Of a stretch of 64,000 bases of DNA, positions 46,889 to 58,346 are shown piece by piece. Made by a program: the position numbers and the translations under genes. The notes under the pieces were generated by a model that saw only the letters and a list, made by a program, of their open reading frames with translations, was not told where the DNA came from and ran no database searches. Source of the DNA: Auricularia sp. M13 (Eukaryota > Basidiomycota > Agaricomycetes > Auriculariales > Auriculariaceae). The first letter of the stretch is position 1; the number at the start of each line of letters is the position of its first letter. Location: the NCBI GenBank assembly GCA_037042915.1, contig CM073195.1:1240001-1304000 (forward strand). The letters run 5' to 3'.

Positions 46889-47796
46889 ATGGGCCGGACG
46901 CTGGCAGTCGCCCTGCTCTCCGTAGCAGCGACGCTCATTGCGCGCTGCAGAGCGTCTGCATTGACCGCGCCGCTGCCTGCGAATGCTCGCCAGTGCTACT
47001 ATGCCGACGTGGATAAAGTCGGCGAAAAGATCGGTGTACGTCGCCATTACACTGTGCCAGCCAGCACCCAGCTCACCAACCGTATCCCAGTTCTACTTTG
47101 CAGTACGCGTCGCGCACGACTAGCGTTATAATGACAACTAAAGAACGTTTCCAAGGTCCAATCTGGCGGTTCGTTCGACATCGACTTCCAGGTCAAGGAC
47201 CCGAACGGCAAGATCATGCTCGAGGGCCAGCGCGAACGCCAGGGCGACTACGTCTTCACGGCCAACCACGTGGGCGAATACGAGTTCTGCTTCGAGAACG
47301 ACATGAGCACGCTCACCGAAAAGCTCGTCGACTTCGACATCATGGTCGAGTCTGAGCCGCGGCGCGACTTGCCCCTCAAGCCCGGCCAGCTCGCAGACCA
47401 GACCTCCGCGCTCGAGGAGAGCATCTACAGGCTCTCCAACATGCTCATGAAGATTAAACGCACCCAGCAACAGTCAGTCTGAACAGCTCAGTTCGGCGCG
47501 TTGCGCGGAGACTAACTGCGTACTGCGCAGCTTTCACACGAGAGAGAACAGAGGCTTTTCCACCGTCGTGTCGACACAAAGGTCAGCTGTGCTTACTATC
47601 GCTATGAGGACTGTCTGACAGTCCTTGCAGTCGAATATTCTGGTATGCGGTGTTCCAGTGTCTTGCAATTATCGGAATCGCTTCGTACGTCGTTCAACAC
47701 GAAGTTAGACCTCCCGCTCACCTAAACGAATCAGCTTGCAAGTGTACATCCTTCAGACATTCTTCACGCAGACAGGGCGGCGGTACAAAGTATAGT
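46889..47796 (+). CDS. p24/emp24 family cargo receptor
   Basis: Type I membrane protein of COPII/COPI vesicles that sorts secretory cargo between ER and Golgi. It starts MGRTLAVALLSVAATLIARC at 46889, a signal peptide. The GOLD domain is ANARQCYYADVDKVGEKIG, FYFAVQ (small exon), SGGSFDIDFQVKDPNGKIM and ANHVGEYEFCFENDMSTLTE, with the two conserved Cys. A coiled coil follows (TSALEESIYRLSNMLMKIKR), then FHTRENRGFSTV and a membrane helix joined across an intron (SNIFWYAVFQCLAIIGIAS to LQVYILQTFF). The cytosolic tail ends GRRYKV at 47796. All parts are intact. It is closest to the fungal Erp2/3/4-like (p24 gamma/delta) group, not assigned further. Confidence 0.88.
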
Positions 47797-48084
47797 TTAA
47801 TGGAAATCTTTATTCTTTTCGCTTTCACATGTGAGCTTGGCCTAGGGGCGGGAAGGCCTATATACAGGCTAAGAGAGGACTGGCACTCCTTTTGCTCCTC
47901 GAGGATTGCGCAAGGCAACACGCCGCCCGGTCCCTGACACGCGCGGCACCGTACTGCCAGTGCCACAGCCTTACGAAGCGAGATACATAAAAGCCTGGTA
48001 TCGTCTTGAAAAGATTGACTACAGCGCATACGCAAAGTTTCCTTGAAATTGCAGAGAGAATATATGTGGTAGGCTACACAGTCT
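47797..48084. other. Short convergent intergenic region
   Basis: Under 300 bases between the p24 and RPAP3-like stop codons; nothing recognised. Confidence 0.4.
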
Positions 48085-49598
48085 TCAGGCAGATATTCCG
48101 GCCCAAGATTGAATCCCCAGAGCGCGGAGCACATCGCGCGCTATGTCCCTCTCCCTCGCGCTCAAGAACATCACGACGGTGTCGAATCGCGAGACCTTCG
48201 AAAGATTCTCCATGTACTCACGCATGGCGCTCTGGACAGTTTCATTTGCGGCCAACTCGCGAAAGGTTTCAAGAAGCGCGACGAGGAAAGCCGGTTCGAG
48301 CAAGTTTTTGCAGAGCGCTGGTAACGACGACGGAGGGACAGTCTGCAGGGCCGGGTGGTCAGCAAACGTCAGAGCGGCAGGAATTGCTGCTTGGACGCAC
48401 GCAAAGAAGCTCCCAGCGTGCCTCAGGCGTCGATCGGTTCGTCCATTCCCGCTGCAGCGCAAAGAGCGTCGTTGGCTTGGCTTTATCCGGCGACACGGGC
48501 TGCGACAGCTGCGCTCGCGACTCTGGTTGCGCAGGTTGTGCAGCAGGTGCAGCCTGTGACTGCGCCTGAGCTAATGTGTCGCCCGCGCTGTTCTTGAACA
48601 GCTCGTGCGACCCGTTCTGCCGGAATATTCCACCGCCCACAAGAGGCTTGCGGATCTGCTCCCGCACCTCCCGTGCCTCCTGGAATGAGCGCGCAGGCGT
48701 AGCGACTGGTGCTGGCGCCGCCGCCTGCGCTGGTGGCGAAGGCTTAAGTATGGACTTGGGCGGAGGAGTCGATGCGTCGGCCTTATTGAGTGAGCGCGAA
48801 GACACGGGTGTGAGCAAATCTGGTGCAGGGCGGCTGGTGCTGGCAGTCTGCGAGCCGGAGGCGGGCGGTTCTTCTCTTATGTCGTAGTCACGGTCAATTG
48901 CGATTGGTATGCGGCGCCGTGCGGGAATTGAGGTTGACGCTGGAGTCGAAGAACCTGGGAGCGGCGTTGCGACAGATACTGGCGCCTTCGACCAGCAAAA
49001 CCATGCGTTAGCCTCATTTTTTAGCCAGACGAGCGGGGACTCACTTTCTTCGGAGCTCTTGCCTGCGCTCGTATCTCCTTGAGTTTCGCAAGCTCCTGCT
49101 TGACAGCGTCGTTCGCAGGCTCGCGTTTCAATGCGTCATTCAAGTCTGTACACACATTAGCCCAAACGCGCCCAACGCAAGCTCGCAATGCCAAATGCTC
49201 ACCTTTCTCTGCCTCATCAAGCTTGCGCAGAGCAATCCGCGCCTGCGCACGGCGGAACAGCGCCTTCACGTTGCCGGGCGACAGCGCGAGACTCGTGCTA
49301 CAGTCGCGCTCAGCGTCGGCGTGTCTGGCGGATTCGTATCGCTGTCAGCGTCACCAACGCTAGCCAGACGGGATGGCGCACTTGCCCAGCTTGAGGTACG
49401 CGGCGGCGCGGTTGAGCGGGTACGTGGGCTCTAGTCGGTCTGCGAGCGCTGCGTCGGTGTAATGCCCGATGGCGCCGACATAGTCGCCTGCTTTGAATGC
49501 TGCATTGCCCTGTACGCAACGCTGAGCAGTCGGAACGCGTTATAGACCTAGAAACGAGCCTTTTCTTTGGCGGCTTGAGCTGCTCCGAGGCCGGACAT
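48085..49598 (-). CDS. RPAP3-like co-chaperone (TPR plus RPAP3_C)
   Basis: R2TP-complex subunit (Tah1/RPAP3/Spag homologue) that links Hsp90 to RNA polymerase and snoRNP assembly. It starts MSGLGAAQAAKEKA at 49598. TPR repeats follow: GNAAFKAGDYVGAIGHYTDA, PLNRAAAYLKLGK, DCSTSLALSPGNVKALFRRA, IALRKLDEAEK and DLNDALKREPANDAVKQELA. A Pro/Ala-rich linker holds PPPKSILKPS. The RPAP3_C domain has FALQREWTNRSTPEARWELL, EPAFLVALLETFRELA and VSRFDTVVMFLSARERD, ending IQSWAGISA. The junction between the first exon and the first TPR does not splice cleanly in my reading: the frame meets a TAG right after KEKARF, and the only GT there is out of phase. The start is therefore less certain than the rest. 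Confidence 0.83.
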
Positions 49599-49774
49599 TA
49601 TGAAAGGCGCGAGACGGAAAGAGAAGCTGCGGTGTTTGAAAACGTATTGTTCTCTGAACTCGTAAATCGAAATTCCCTATTAGCAACCAATAGTACATCA
49701 CGAAAAACCGTGTAGAATAGCCCATATACCCATAGATCCTAAACGAATGTAATTCAGTGGAGATACCATGCTGG

Positions 49775-51698
49775 TCAGCGCCGTGTTTCCTCATACACGG
49801 GCGGGGGGACGTCTGGAAGCGGCCCAGTATCGGCATGGAGCACGTTACCGCTCTCAGCCTGAGACCGATGGTCAACCCTTCCACCCTTTGACGACGTGGT
49901 ATCCGGGTAGGACATGCCATCAGCGCTGAGGACTGAACGTCCTACAAATGCACCATGCTCTACGCCCGATCGATTGCCCGGGGACGCTGCCTGAGGTTCA
50001 TGCTGCGTAGGGATGCCCGCTGCCTCAGCAAGAGCGGACCGAGTATGATATGGCACTGATTCTCCGAAGGACATCGTCCTCCCCGTCGACGTTCGATCTC
50101 CCGTCGACGATGCCGCGTAAGTCGGGTCAGAAGTGCGAGCTGACGCCCCAGAAAAGCTATTCGTGTACTGATGGTTCTCCTCGCCGGTTCGCGCGACCGG
50201 GAAAGTCTGATTCTGAGGGCGAAGCCTTGCGTTCGGTATCTCGGGGCTGCCAGGAGGTGGTCGCCAAGTCGTACTGGGCTCAGGCTCCGGGTGACTGTCC
50301 GATGCGACGATGAACAGATGTGTCTGAGGCGGAGGCGGTGGAGGAGGAGGAGGAGGAGGAGAGTAGGTGGCCACTGGGAGCACAATGATGGGCTGAGAAG
50401 CCTGTGCAGAATCCAGAGGCTTCGGCTCTTCCTGTGCTGCGCGGGCTGGCGGTGGCAAGTACACGCGAGCTGCCTTATGTCTCCGCCGGATGCAGAGTCC
50501 CCAGCAGCAGCAGATGAGGAACAGCGCGGCGATGCCTATGACAATGCCAACGACAGCGGGCACGCCGATGCCGAGGATTTTGCCGACTGTCTTCAGAGTG
50601 TCGTCGCCGCCCGTCTGCTCACTCCCCGCCTTACTCCCATTAACACTGATGACCTGAAACGAGGAGAGCAAGACGTTGTTCCTGGTCGTCGTGTACGTGA
50701 GATTGTGTGCGCCCTCGGGTAGACCGGTGTTGTAATACAAAAGACAGTCGTCAGCCTTATAAGGACGCTTGCGAAAGATGTTGGTATCCGAGGTGTCGAA
50801 GATGGTCTTGGGGAAGGACGTTGTATCCGTCGCCACTTGGCCATAGTTGGTGCTGAACTCCTGCAGCGTGTTGCTGCAGAGTCCGTATACTGCGACTCCG
50901 CTTCCTGAATGGCAATTTGAATCAGCAGGAGAGTGCCAGGGCCACGACTTCTCGTAACTTACCGCGGAATTTCAACGTTGCAACCTGTGAGAACTCTGTG
51001 CCCGACTGCATATAGGACCCATTCTTCACCCATCCTGGGGTCAAGGTGACGCTTGAGCTCGTAATGTCGAACTTAGTGAACTTGGGCTTTGCGCTGCGAT
51101 AGTCGAATGGGTCGCATGATCGGCAATGTACTGACAGACTGAGACTCACCTGGGCAGCCCGGTATCAACACTTATCACAGCGCCCGTAAATTTCAAGATC
51201 GAATCGGCCTTGAAACGCTTCGCCGATAATACGACTTGATGCAAGGTCCCGCCTGACCGGCTGTTCGGGACGTTGGAGTAACTCGCCAGGAGGTCCTTGC
51301 CCTTGACAGCCCCGTCCACAGCGGGGGCATAGTCCAACGAGGTCGTGTACGTTGTTCCGCCGTCAACGTCGCCGAAAAGATAGATTGCGGTGCCTGAGAT
51401 AGCGTCCCCAGGACGGCGGCGTTAGAGTGGGGCACGTGCTGTCGGCGCGCAAAGCGTCGACCTCGCCGGCGGCGTACCAAAGAAGTTTATCGTGATAGTC
51501 GAGTCGCTTGCGTTTGAGACGTGCGCGCTATCGGTCGTGCATTGCAGGACGCCGTTATTGAGAGGGCAGTCCCGCGCAAAATTGCTGTATTGGATCATCG
51601 GGCTCGTGTCGGGAACAGTCTGACCGTGGATTCAGAGATAAATCGGCGTCGACACCACCACGACATACCAAGTTCCAGACAACATTAGAGGCAACCAT
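49775..51698 (-). CDS. Single-pass membrane protein, tandem paralogue A
   Basis: Function unknown. It starts MVASNVVWNL at 51698 and splices to TVPDTSPMIQY, with no obvious cleavable signal peptide. The ectodomain is beta-rich: TDSAHVSNASDSTITINFFG, FKADSILKFTGAVISVDTG, NGSYMQSGTEFSQVATLKF, YGLCSNTLQEF and LLYYNTGLPEGAHNLTY. The transmembrane helix is VPAVVGIVIGIAALFLICC followed by RRRH. The long disordered tail has an 11-proline run and ends PDVPPPVYEETRR, a PPxY motif. It shares ectodomain, exon junctions and tail end with the gene just upstream (52037-53834), so the two are a tandem duplication. A surface sensor or adhesion role is possible but unproven. Confidence 0.75.
50330..50362. repeat. 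GGA trinucleotide run inside paralogue A
   Basis: A nearly perfect GGA/GGC triplet run on the plus strand, encoding the polyproline stretch of the membrane protein on the minus strand. Repeat number may vary between strains. Confidence 0.6.
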
Positions 51699-52036
51699 CG
51701 CAGGAGCCCGCGCGGCGATGTGAGGATGAGAGGGCAAGCACCAAACTCAGCAATTCGTGACTTCGCTGCGACTTGCCGATGACACCGGTGGGAAGATCGG
51801 GTGCATTGACATTCGAGGTCCATTGGACTGAGCAAAGGATAGTAAACACAAGGTTCCCGAACAGCATAGAAAACGAACGTGGTTGCCTTTACATTTGGGA
51901 TCTGGCAGAATACATTGAGCATATGATAGAATCGCAAGGAATCATACACTTCGCAATTACAACAAAATTCTCGACTCTCTTCGATTAGATCAGAGACATC
52001 TGCGCGTCGACGCGCGGAGGTGATAGCTGCGCCAGA
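51699..52036. other. Spacer between tandem paralogues
   Basis: About 340 AT-rich bases, holding the upstream region of paralogue A and the 3' end of paralogue B. Nothing else recognised. Confidence 0.4.
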
Positions 52037-53834
52037 TTAGATCCCGTCAGGAGCACTCTCCTGATAAACGGGCGGCGGGACGTCTGGCTCTGAAGGCACA
52101 GCCGTACGCCGGCGTGCGCTCTGCCTTCTGCTAGACGAGCTTCCAGATGAGCTCTCCCCTACACGGTTCACAGGTGCAGCGCGCAGCGCCTCGTTCCGGA
52201 GCTTGGATGGATCCTCGAGCGTATGCATGCCCTGGGCCGTGAGCACAGTGCGGCCAGCAGAGGCGAACGGATCGGCATGGTAAGACGCCATGCCCGCGTA
52301 CGGATCGGCATACGGGTCCTCTGGCGAATCTTCAGAAGGGCTAGGCATGGTCGTGTAGCTCGTGGAGACGGCTTGCACGCGAGGTCGGGTTGAAAGGTGA
52401 GGCTGTGTGGCGGGGACCGCCAGGTGCGACGCGTCCGAATGCGCGGAGCTGGTCGTGCCAATGGGCATGCGTACGACAGGGACAGGACGGTGTGGCGCTA
52501 GTTGAGCGGGAGCGTGCTGATGTACGGGCAGGGCATCGCGCGAGGTGAAGGCGCTGTCATCGTACGTCTGCGACATCGGCAAGGACTGAGCGCCGGGTCC
52601 GGGATGCGGCTTTGCCTGTCTCCTCCGGCGCCGCAGCACGAAGAAGCCGATGACGAGAAATATGACCAGTCCTACCGCCGCTGCAACGATGCCAATGATA
52701 CCGCCAATGCCGAGGGTGGGACCCGCGGCATCAGATCCATTGGGAGGCGAGCCGCCGCTCTTCGGTTTGCCCTCTGAGGGTGTCACAGAGCTCTGGCTTG
52801 CGCCGCCGGAAACGCTCAACACTTGAATGGAGCTGAGAAAGACGTTATTCCCGTCCGTGTCATACGTGAGGTTGTGCGCTCCCTCGGAGAACCCCGTGTC
52901 GTAGTAGAGCAAGCAATTGTCTGTCACATAAGACTGTAGGGTGGTGGAAGAGTCGTCAACATCGAAGGAAACGCCGAACTTGCTCTGGTCTGTCAAGACC
53001 TGGCCAAACTCGTCCTTGAAAGCATCCTGAAGCGTATCGCTACAAAAGCCGTAGACCATTACCCCACTCCCTGAATTGGCAATAAATGACAGCGACAGTA
53101 GAGAGGATATGCAAACCTCTGAAGTTGACGGTAGCCTGTTGCGAGAAATCAATCCCGGATTGCATGTACGTCCCGTTTTTGGTCCAGCCCGGGGTCAGCT
53201 TTAAAGCCGGGTCTGACTTTGTCAGGTCGTAGGTCGTCAGCTTGGTTGTCGCGCTAAGAAATAAAAGCGAGGATTGAGACTTCCCTGTGAAGGGAAAGAG
53301 GGCGATACGCACCCTGGAGAGCCGGTATCGATGCTAATAACAGCGCCGGTGAACGACAAGACGGACTCCGCCTTGAATTGAGTGACCGTTAGCACGAGCG
53401 TGTGCAAATCGCCTCCCGCCAAACTGTTGGGCAGCCCCGAGTAGCTAGCGAGCAGGTTCTTGTCCTTTACTTGCCCGTCGAGGGCGGTTCCACCATCTAG
53501 CTGAGTAGTATAACCTGATCCTGAGCCTAGAGTCCCAAAAAGAGAGATTGCTGTCCCTGCGCTATCTCAGCAAATGGCGCTGAAGAAATGAGATTGCGCG
53601 CACCGTAGAAATTGATGGAAATTGTAGCAATGGTCGAATTGGATACGTGGGCGCTGCCCGTGGTACAGTCTAATAGGCCATCCCTGCGGATAGGACATTG
53701 TCGAACGAAGTCATCGTAGTGTATCATAGGGCTGGTGTCGGGAACGGTCTGAGAGCCGCTTTCAGATCAGCGTCTCTCAGGAAGACTCCTCCACACACCA
53801 AATTCCAAACGGCATTGCCAGTGGTGGGTGCCAT
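52037..53834 (-). CDS. Single-pass membrane protein, tandem paralogue B
   Basis: Paralogue of the gene at 49775-51698. It starts MAPTTGNAVWNL at 53834 and splices, as in A, directly to TVPDTSPMIHYDDF. Shared ectodomain segments are TTGSAHVSNSTIATISINFY, FKAESVLSFTGAVISIDTG, NGTYMQSGIDFSQQATVNF, YGFCSDTLQD and LLYYDTGFSEGAHNLTY. The membrane helix is IIGIVAAAVGLVIFLVIGFF followed by VLRRRRRQ. The tail is His/Pro/Ser-rich, has EDPYADPYAGMASYHADPF and ends PDVPPPVYQESAPDGI with the same PPxY box. Ectodomains and last residues are conserved while the rest of the tails diverged, so both ends are probably under selection. Confidence 0.77.
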
Positions 53835-54620
53835 TCCAAATGAGCGACGAAGACGGGGAGCGACTGGGAGGACAAGGAGCGGCTCTACGCAAGTCGGCAT
53901 CCCAAATAGCCGTTACTAGCTGTCGCAGTCGGCGCCCATGTCAAGCTGGGCGGATCAGTTATACGGTAGGTGGACAAGCGAAAATCGTTGCACTGGCGGT
54001 GACAGATGCAGCGATGCTTCTATTTGCCGGGCCTGAATGCTCGCGCTTCGCTCCGGGCGAAAAGGCAGCAAGATACCGTCCTGCGAGTCACAGCTATTCT
54101 GGTGAAGGATTACAGACAGTGCATCCGAGAACGCGGGCTTCGAGCGAGAACCAATACTTCGACGGTAACACGGAGTCCTGACAGCCCTCAGGAACAGTCG
54201 CACCAGCCAACGTCAAGGAGTACTGCCGGAATTCGTTGGTTGCAGTGCTGAATATAAAACTGCTAGACCGTCGCGAGCGCGCAAATGCGACAGGTGGCAG
54301 GATGTCATGGAAAGAATAGTCATTCTGGAGGCCGTGTATGTCGAGACCAGTGCCCAGCAGCAGTGCAGCACGGAGTCTGTAGCTCTCATGGGACGGGATC
54401 ATTTCTCCACCGAGCGTCTTGGCACGGCCAGCGGACATCAAGGACCTGGAAGGAACAGTGGCTGCGAGCACATGGGGATCAATGGCGCGCATTGCGCTCC
54501 TTGTGGATACCGTAAACGATGAGGGCAAGGTGCGGGAATTGCCAGATTGCACCATCGTGCGGCGAAACGGCGTATGCAGCCGCGGCCAGGCTTCAAATCT
54601 CGACACCTGAAAGTTCAGTC
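53835..54620. other. Intergenic between divergent membrane protein B and permease
   Basis: Contains a 170-codon minus-strand frame (54094-54606) whose start lies 14 bases from the permease start. It has no recognised family. A short stretch, FIFSTATNEFRQYSLTLAG, vaguely recalls the beta-rich ectodomains nearby. It could be a decayed relative, but the evidence is too weak to call a gene. Confidence 0.3.
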
Positions 54621-56739
54621 ATGAGTTCTTCGCGTGAACACCATCTTTCTGACTCGGAAGACGAGCCCGACGAGATGACTGAGCTCTTGCCGCCGTCGCC
54701 GACCAAGTCGCAGTCGCGGTCCAAGTCACCGTCGCTGTCTTCGGCGTCCGAGTTGCCGCCGGCTCGTGCTGGCCTGCGTCGCGAGCTCAATGCGCGCCAG
54801 GTTCAGATGATCGCAATTGGCATGTTGTTGGCCTCTGACCGACTTCGAGCTTACATCGCGCAGCTGGCACCATCGGCACGGGCTTGTTCCTTGGTACTGG
54901 ACGGTCGCTCGCGAAAGGTGGGCCGGCGAGCATATTGATATGCTATTCGCTCGTTGGAGGAATTGTCTATATTACGCTGTTACTTCTTGGAGAAATCGCG
55001 ACACAATATCCCGTTGCAGGTGAGTACAGTCTGGCACTGCGTGGTTGGCGCTGACGAAGCGGGTTCGCAGGCAGTTTCAATGCATACGCGACGCGCTTCG
55101 TCGATGACTCTTACGGCTTTGCGCTGTCCTGGAACTATTGTCCGTTCATACCCTGCCCTGATGTTACTTCTAACACCCGACACGCAGGGTTTAACGATGC
55201 CGTCTCTGTCGCCTCCGATTTAACAGCTGCGCAGCTGGTCCTTCGGTTCTGGACAGATTGGCACCCATGGGTAGCGCCATTGTTGTTCTTCGTCTTCCTG
55301 CTTTCCATCAATGCGTTCCATGTCGGCGCTTATGGCGAGCTGGGTGAGCAAACCTCATGTTTTTGGAGAGCCAATTGACGTACTTGATCGGGTAGAATAC
55401 TGGTTGTCCACGCTGAAGATTATTACGATCGTTGTCTTCATTCTCCTGGGCATTCTCGTCAATGCCGGCGTCAACAGTTCACACCATTACATCGGAGGCG
55501 AGAATTGGCGGATCGAGGGCGCACCTTTCGTCGGCGGCTTTGGCGGCTTCGCGTCCGTCTTCGTAACAGCGAGCTTCGCATGTAGGCTCTCTTCCGCCAT
55601 AGCCATTATTCTCCCTGACCTCGCAATTCAGACGGCGGCACTGAGTCGCTTGGTATCACTGCCGGCGAGACATCGAATCCCTCCAAAAATCTACCGCGTG
55701 TAGTAAAAATGGTGTTCTTCCGGTACGAACGAATGTTTGAGTATCATTTTATCGTATATTGACTCGCCTGCAGGATATTATTATTCTATATATTAAGCAT
55801 TCTCCTCATCGGCCTGAATGGTTTGCGCAATATGCTACATTTTTTCTTCATATTCCTGAATTTATTTCAGTTCCGTGGAACTACCCCGACCTCTCCAACA
55901 AGAGCGTCACGACCTCTCCTTTCACCATCGTCTTCAAGGAAATCGGCTCCAATGGCGCAGCAAGCGTCATGAACGCCGTGATCCTCTCTTCCGTCCTCTC
56001 CGCAGGCAACCACGCGATGTTCGCCGGAACGCGCGTGCTGTACTCGCTGTCTCTCGCCAAGCAGGCCCCCGCATTCCTCGCGCGCACGACCGAGCGCGGC
56101 GTGCCGCTGTGGTCGCTGCTCGCGACAAGCAGCATTTCGCTGGTCTGCTTTGGCTCAAGCTACATTGGTGCGGGCGAGCTGTGGAGCTGGCTGCAGAACA
56201 TCGTCGGCGTCAGCAACCAGATCGCGTGGTTCAGCATCGGGCTCGCCAGCTGGCGCTTCCGCCGCGCCTGGGTGAAGCAGGGCCGCTCACTCGACGAGCT
56301 TAAGTTCCAGGGCGCCCGCTGGACGTGGGGATGGGGCCCTCCTTTCGTCGTATGCATCTGTGCCATTCTTCACCCGAAGTCAACTAATTGTTCCCTGACA
56401 GGTGATCGCAGTGGCGATTCTGATCATCGGCGAGTGCTCTATTTCCGTTTTCCGTCCGTGAGAGCTAACAGGCGAATAGTTCAAGGATGGTCCTCCGTCA
56501 TCCCGCATTTTGACGGCATCTCGTTCGTGTCGTACTACATCGAACTGCCGGTCATGGTTCTCTTCTACACCATCTGGAAGCTCGTGCACCGGCGGCCGTT
56601 GTCGGACCTATCCACCATAGACTTGCACAAAGACGAGCACACGGAGACCGCCGAAGAGCTCGAGGGAGATGCCGTCCGCGAGGCGAGGTTGCACGGGAAA
56701 TGGAGACATGCATGGAGAGCGTACTACGTGCTCGCGTAG
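54621..56739 (+). CDS. Amino acid permease (YAT/APC family)
   Basis: Plasma-membrane amino acid/proton symporter with 12 membrane segments. It starts MSSSREHHLSDSEDEPDEMT at 54621, an acidic Ser-rich cytosolic tail. An intron leads to GTGLFLGTG in TM1, then GEIATQYPVAGSFNAYATRF, FALSWNY, FHVGAYGELEYWLSTLKIIT, GFASVFVTASFA, FAGTRVLYSLSLAKQAPAFL, ERGVPLWSL, LWSWLQNIVGVSNQIAW and FDGISFVSYYIELPVMVLFY. The loop after TM6 is joined through several small exons with GITAGETSNPSKNLPRVV. The tail ends RHAWRAYYVLA. Signatures match fungal broad-range or basic amino acid permeases; the substrate cannot be assigned. At least ten introns. Confidence 0.9.
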
Positions 56740-57243
56740 CGCGCCGAACGCTGTAGTGTTAGGTACAACTATTGGATTTTGTTGTACGGCTCGGTTGCCC
56801 GCATTGGTGCGCATCTGCAGCATCCGTGGGATTTTAGCCACATCATCTAATGTCCGGATTCAGACGGGCGAGACTTCATTTCAAATCCACTATATATTGA
56901 TGCTGAAGGAGAAAGACAACTACAGTCATGTCCAAGGGATACAACTACAACGGCCGTGGTTAACGTTGGACCGTAAGGCTTTGAAGCAGTGTAGAGCGTA
57001 ATCATGCAGCAAATCTGTCCGTGGCATTTCGTAGACGGTGTGTAGCTCGGTGAGAAGGGAGACGCAGCATTCAACGTGCTTCAGAGTACGAAGGAGGTGC
57101 TCCTAAATTGCCCGCGCTTGAGTCTAGAGGTTGACGATCAGTGGCAGGTAACCGTTATGCATGCATTAGGTTACGTACCGTTGCCGATCCTGTGTGGTGC
57201 GATCGAAGACCTTACCTGCGATCTACGATGAGTCTCAGGTCTA
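56740..57243. other. Convergent intergenic region, nothing recognised
   Basis: The 3' sides of the permease and of the next membrane protein gene. No repeat or gene seen. Confidence 0.4.
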
Positions 57244-58346
57244 CTAATGCGAGGGTCTCACAAAGGCGTTGAAAGCTTCAGACTTCGGCCGTTTGTCAAT
57301 CGGGGTTCCTGGAACTGACGTTTCGCCCATTGGTGCCAGCAGGTAAGGCGTAGTTGTCGCTCCAGATACACTCGGGGGTATTGGGTGCCAGACCTCCTCA
57401 CGCGAAGAGGCCACAATTCCCGTTCGATGCCGGCGGCGCAGGCAAACTGCACCGCCAATAGCAAGCACCACCGCCACGAATGCTGCAGCGATAGTAATGC
57501 CGACAATCGTGGGTCCCGCTAGGGGCGGATTTGCAGACTTCGCAGTAACTGTGCTTGTTGACACCGGGTCCGAGGGATCAGCCGTGGAGCTCGGGGAGTG
57601 AGGCACTGGGCTGCTATGATCAGCCAATGCCATTCTCGGCTACTTGTGCTCTAAAGCTATGCTTACATCACCGGGGATGCTGCAGTGTACCTTTTGCTTG
57701 ATTAGCGAACAGCGGAGCTGTCAGAGATGGAAACACTGACAGAAAGTAGTCCAGTCCCATCGTCTTGTTCTCTGCATTCGAGAGCTTGATTGTGTGGTCC
57801 GGTGTATTCGGGTCGACATGTGCCTCGAAGAGTTTCACTTGCGGCATGCCGTATTGCAGGGAAGTATACGTAGAAATAGTAGTCCTAACGTTGTCGAGCT
57901 CGATCTGAAGCGGTCAGGAAGGAACAGTGGGCAGCGGTAAGACAGACCTCCATTGTTCCGTGATTACTGAACATATCCGAGTAGTATGCAATGTAAGATC
58001 CTGTGCCAAGAAGATATCAGCGTCGTATCTGGACGACGGCACTGACAGTACCATTGAAAGTGAGGGTGATAGATGCTCCCTTGAAGTCGTATGAAAGATA
58101 ACCCCCTCCATGGTAATAGTTATTGTTCGCTGCTCCGTCAGGTGGACTTGGCCGGGGGTTGAAGCTGCGGTTCCATGAGCTCGACGGCGGCGTGTAAACG
58201 ACTTGATAACAGTAAGTGATGCAGGTCCTCATTGAAAATCATAGCAACATACGGGACGGGTCATTTTCTTCCACCGTCACGTTGTTCTGGGCAAGCGAGG
58301 CGAGAGAATGCAGAAGAAGGGCTCCCCACATAGGGAGCGTGCGCAT
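57244..58346 (-). CDS. Secretory single-pass membrane protein
   Basis: Function unknown. It starts MRTLPMWGALLLHSLASLAQ at 58346, a clear signal peptide, followed by NNVTVEEND. Spliced ectodomain segments include VVYTPPSSSWNRSFNPRPSP and GGGYLSYDFKGASITLTFNG, a beta-rich pattern typical of agaricomycete surface proteins, then SYIAYYSDMFSNHGTMEV. A Ser/Pro-rich stalk leads to the membrane helix (IVGITIAAAFVAVVLAIGGA) and RRRH. The cytosolic tail is short and ends AFNAFVRPSH, without a PPxY box. The overall layout resembles paralogues A and B, but sequence identity is low. The middle exons (about 57650-58010) are only approximately placed. Confidence 0.65.
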
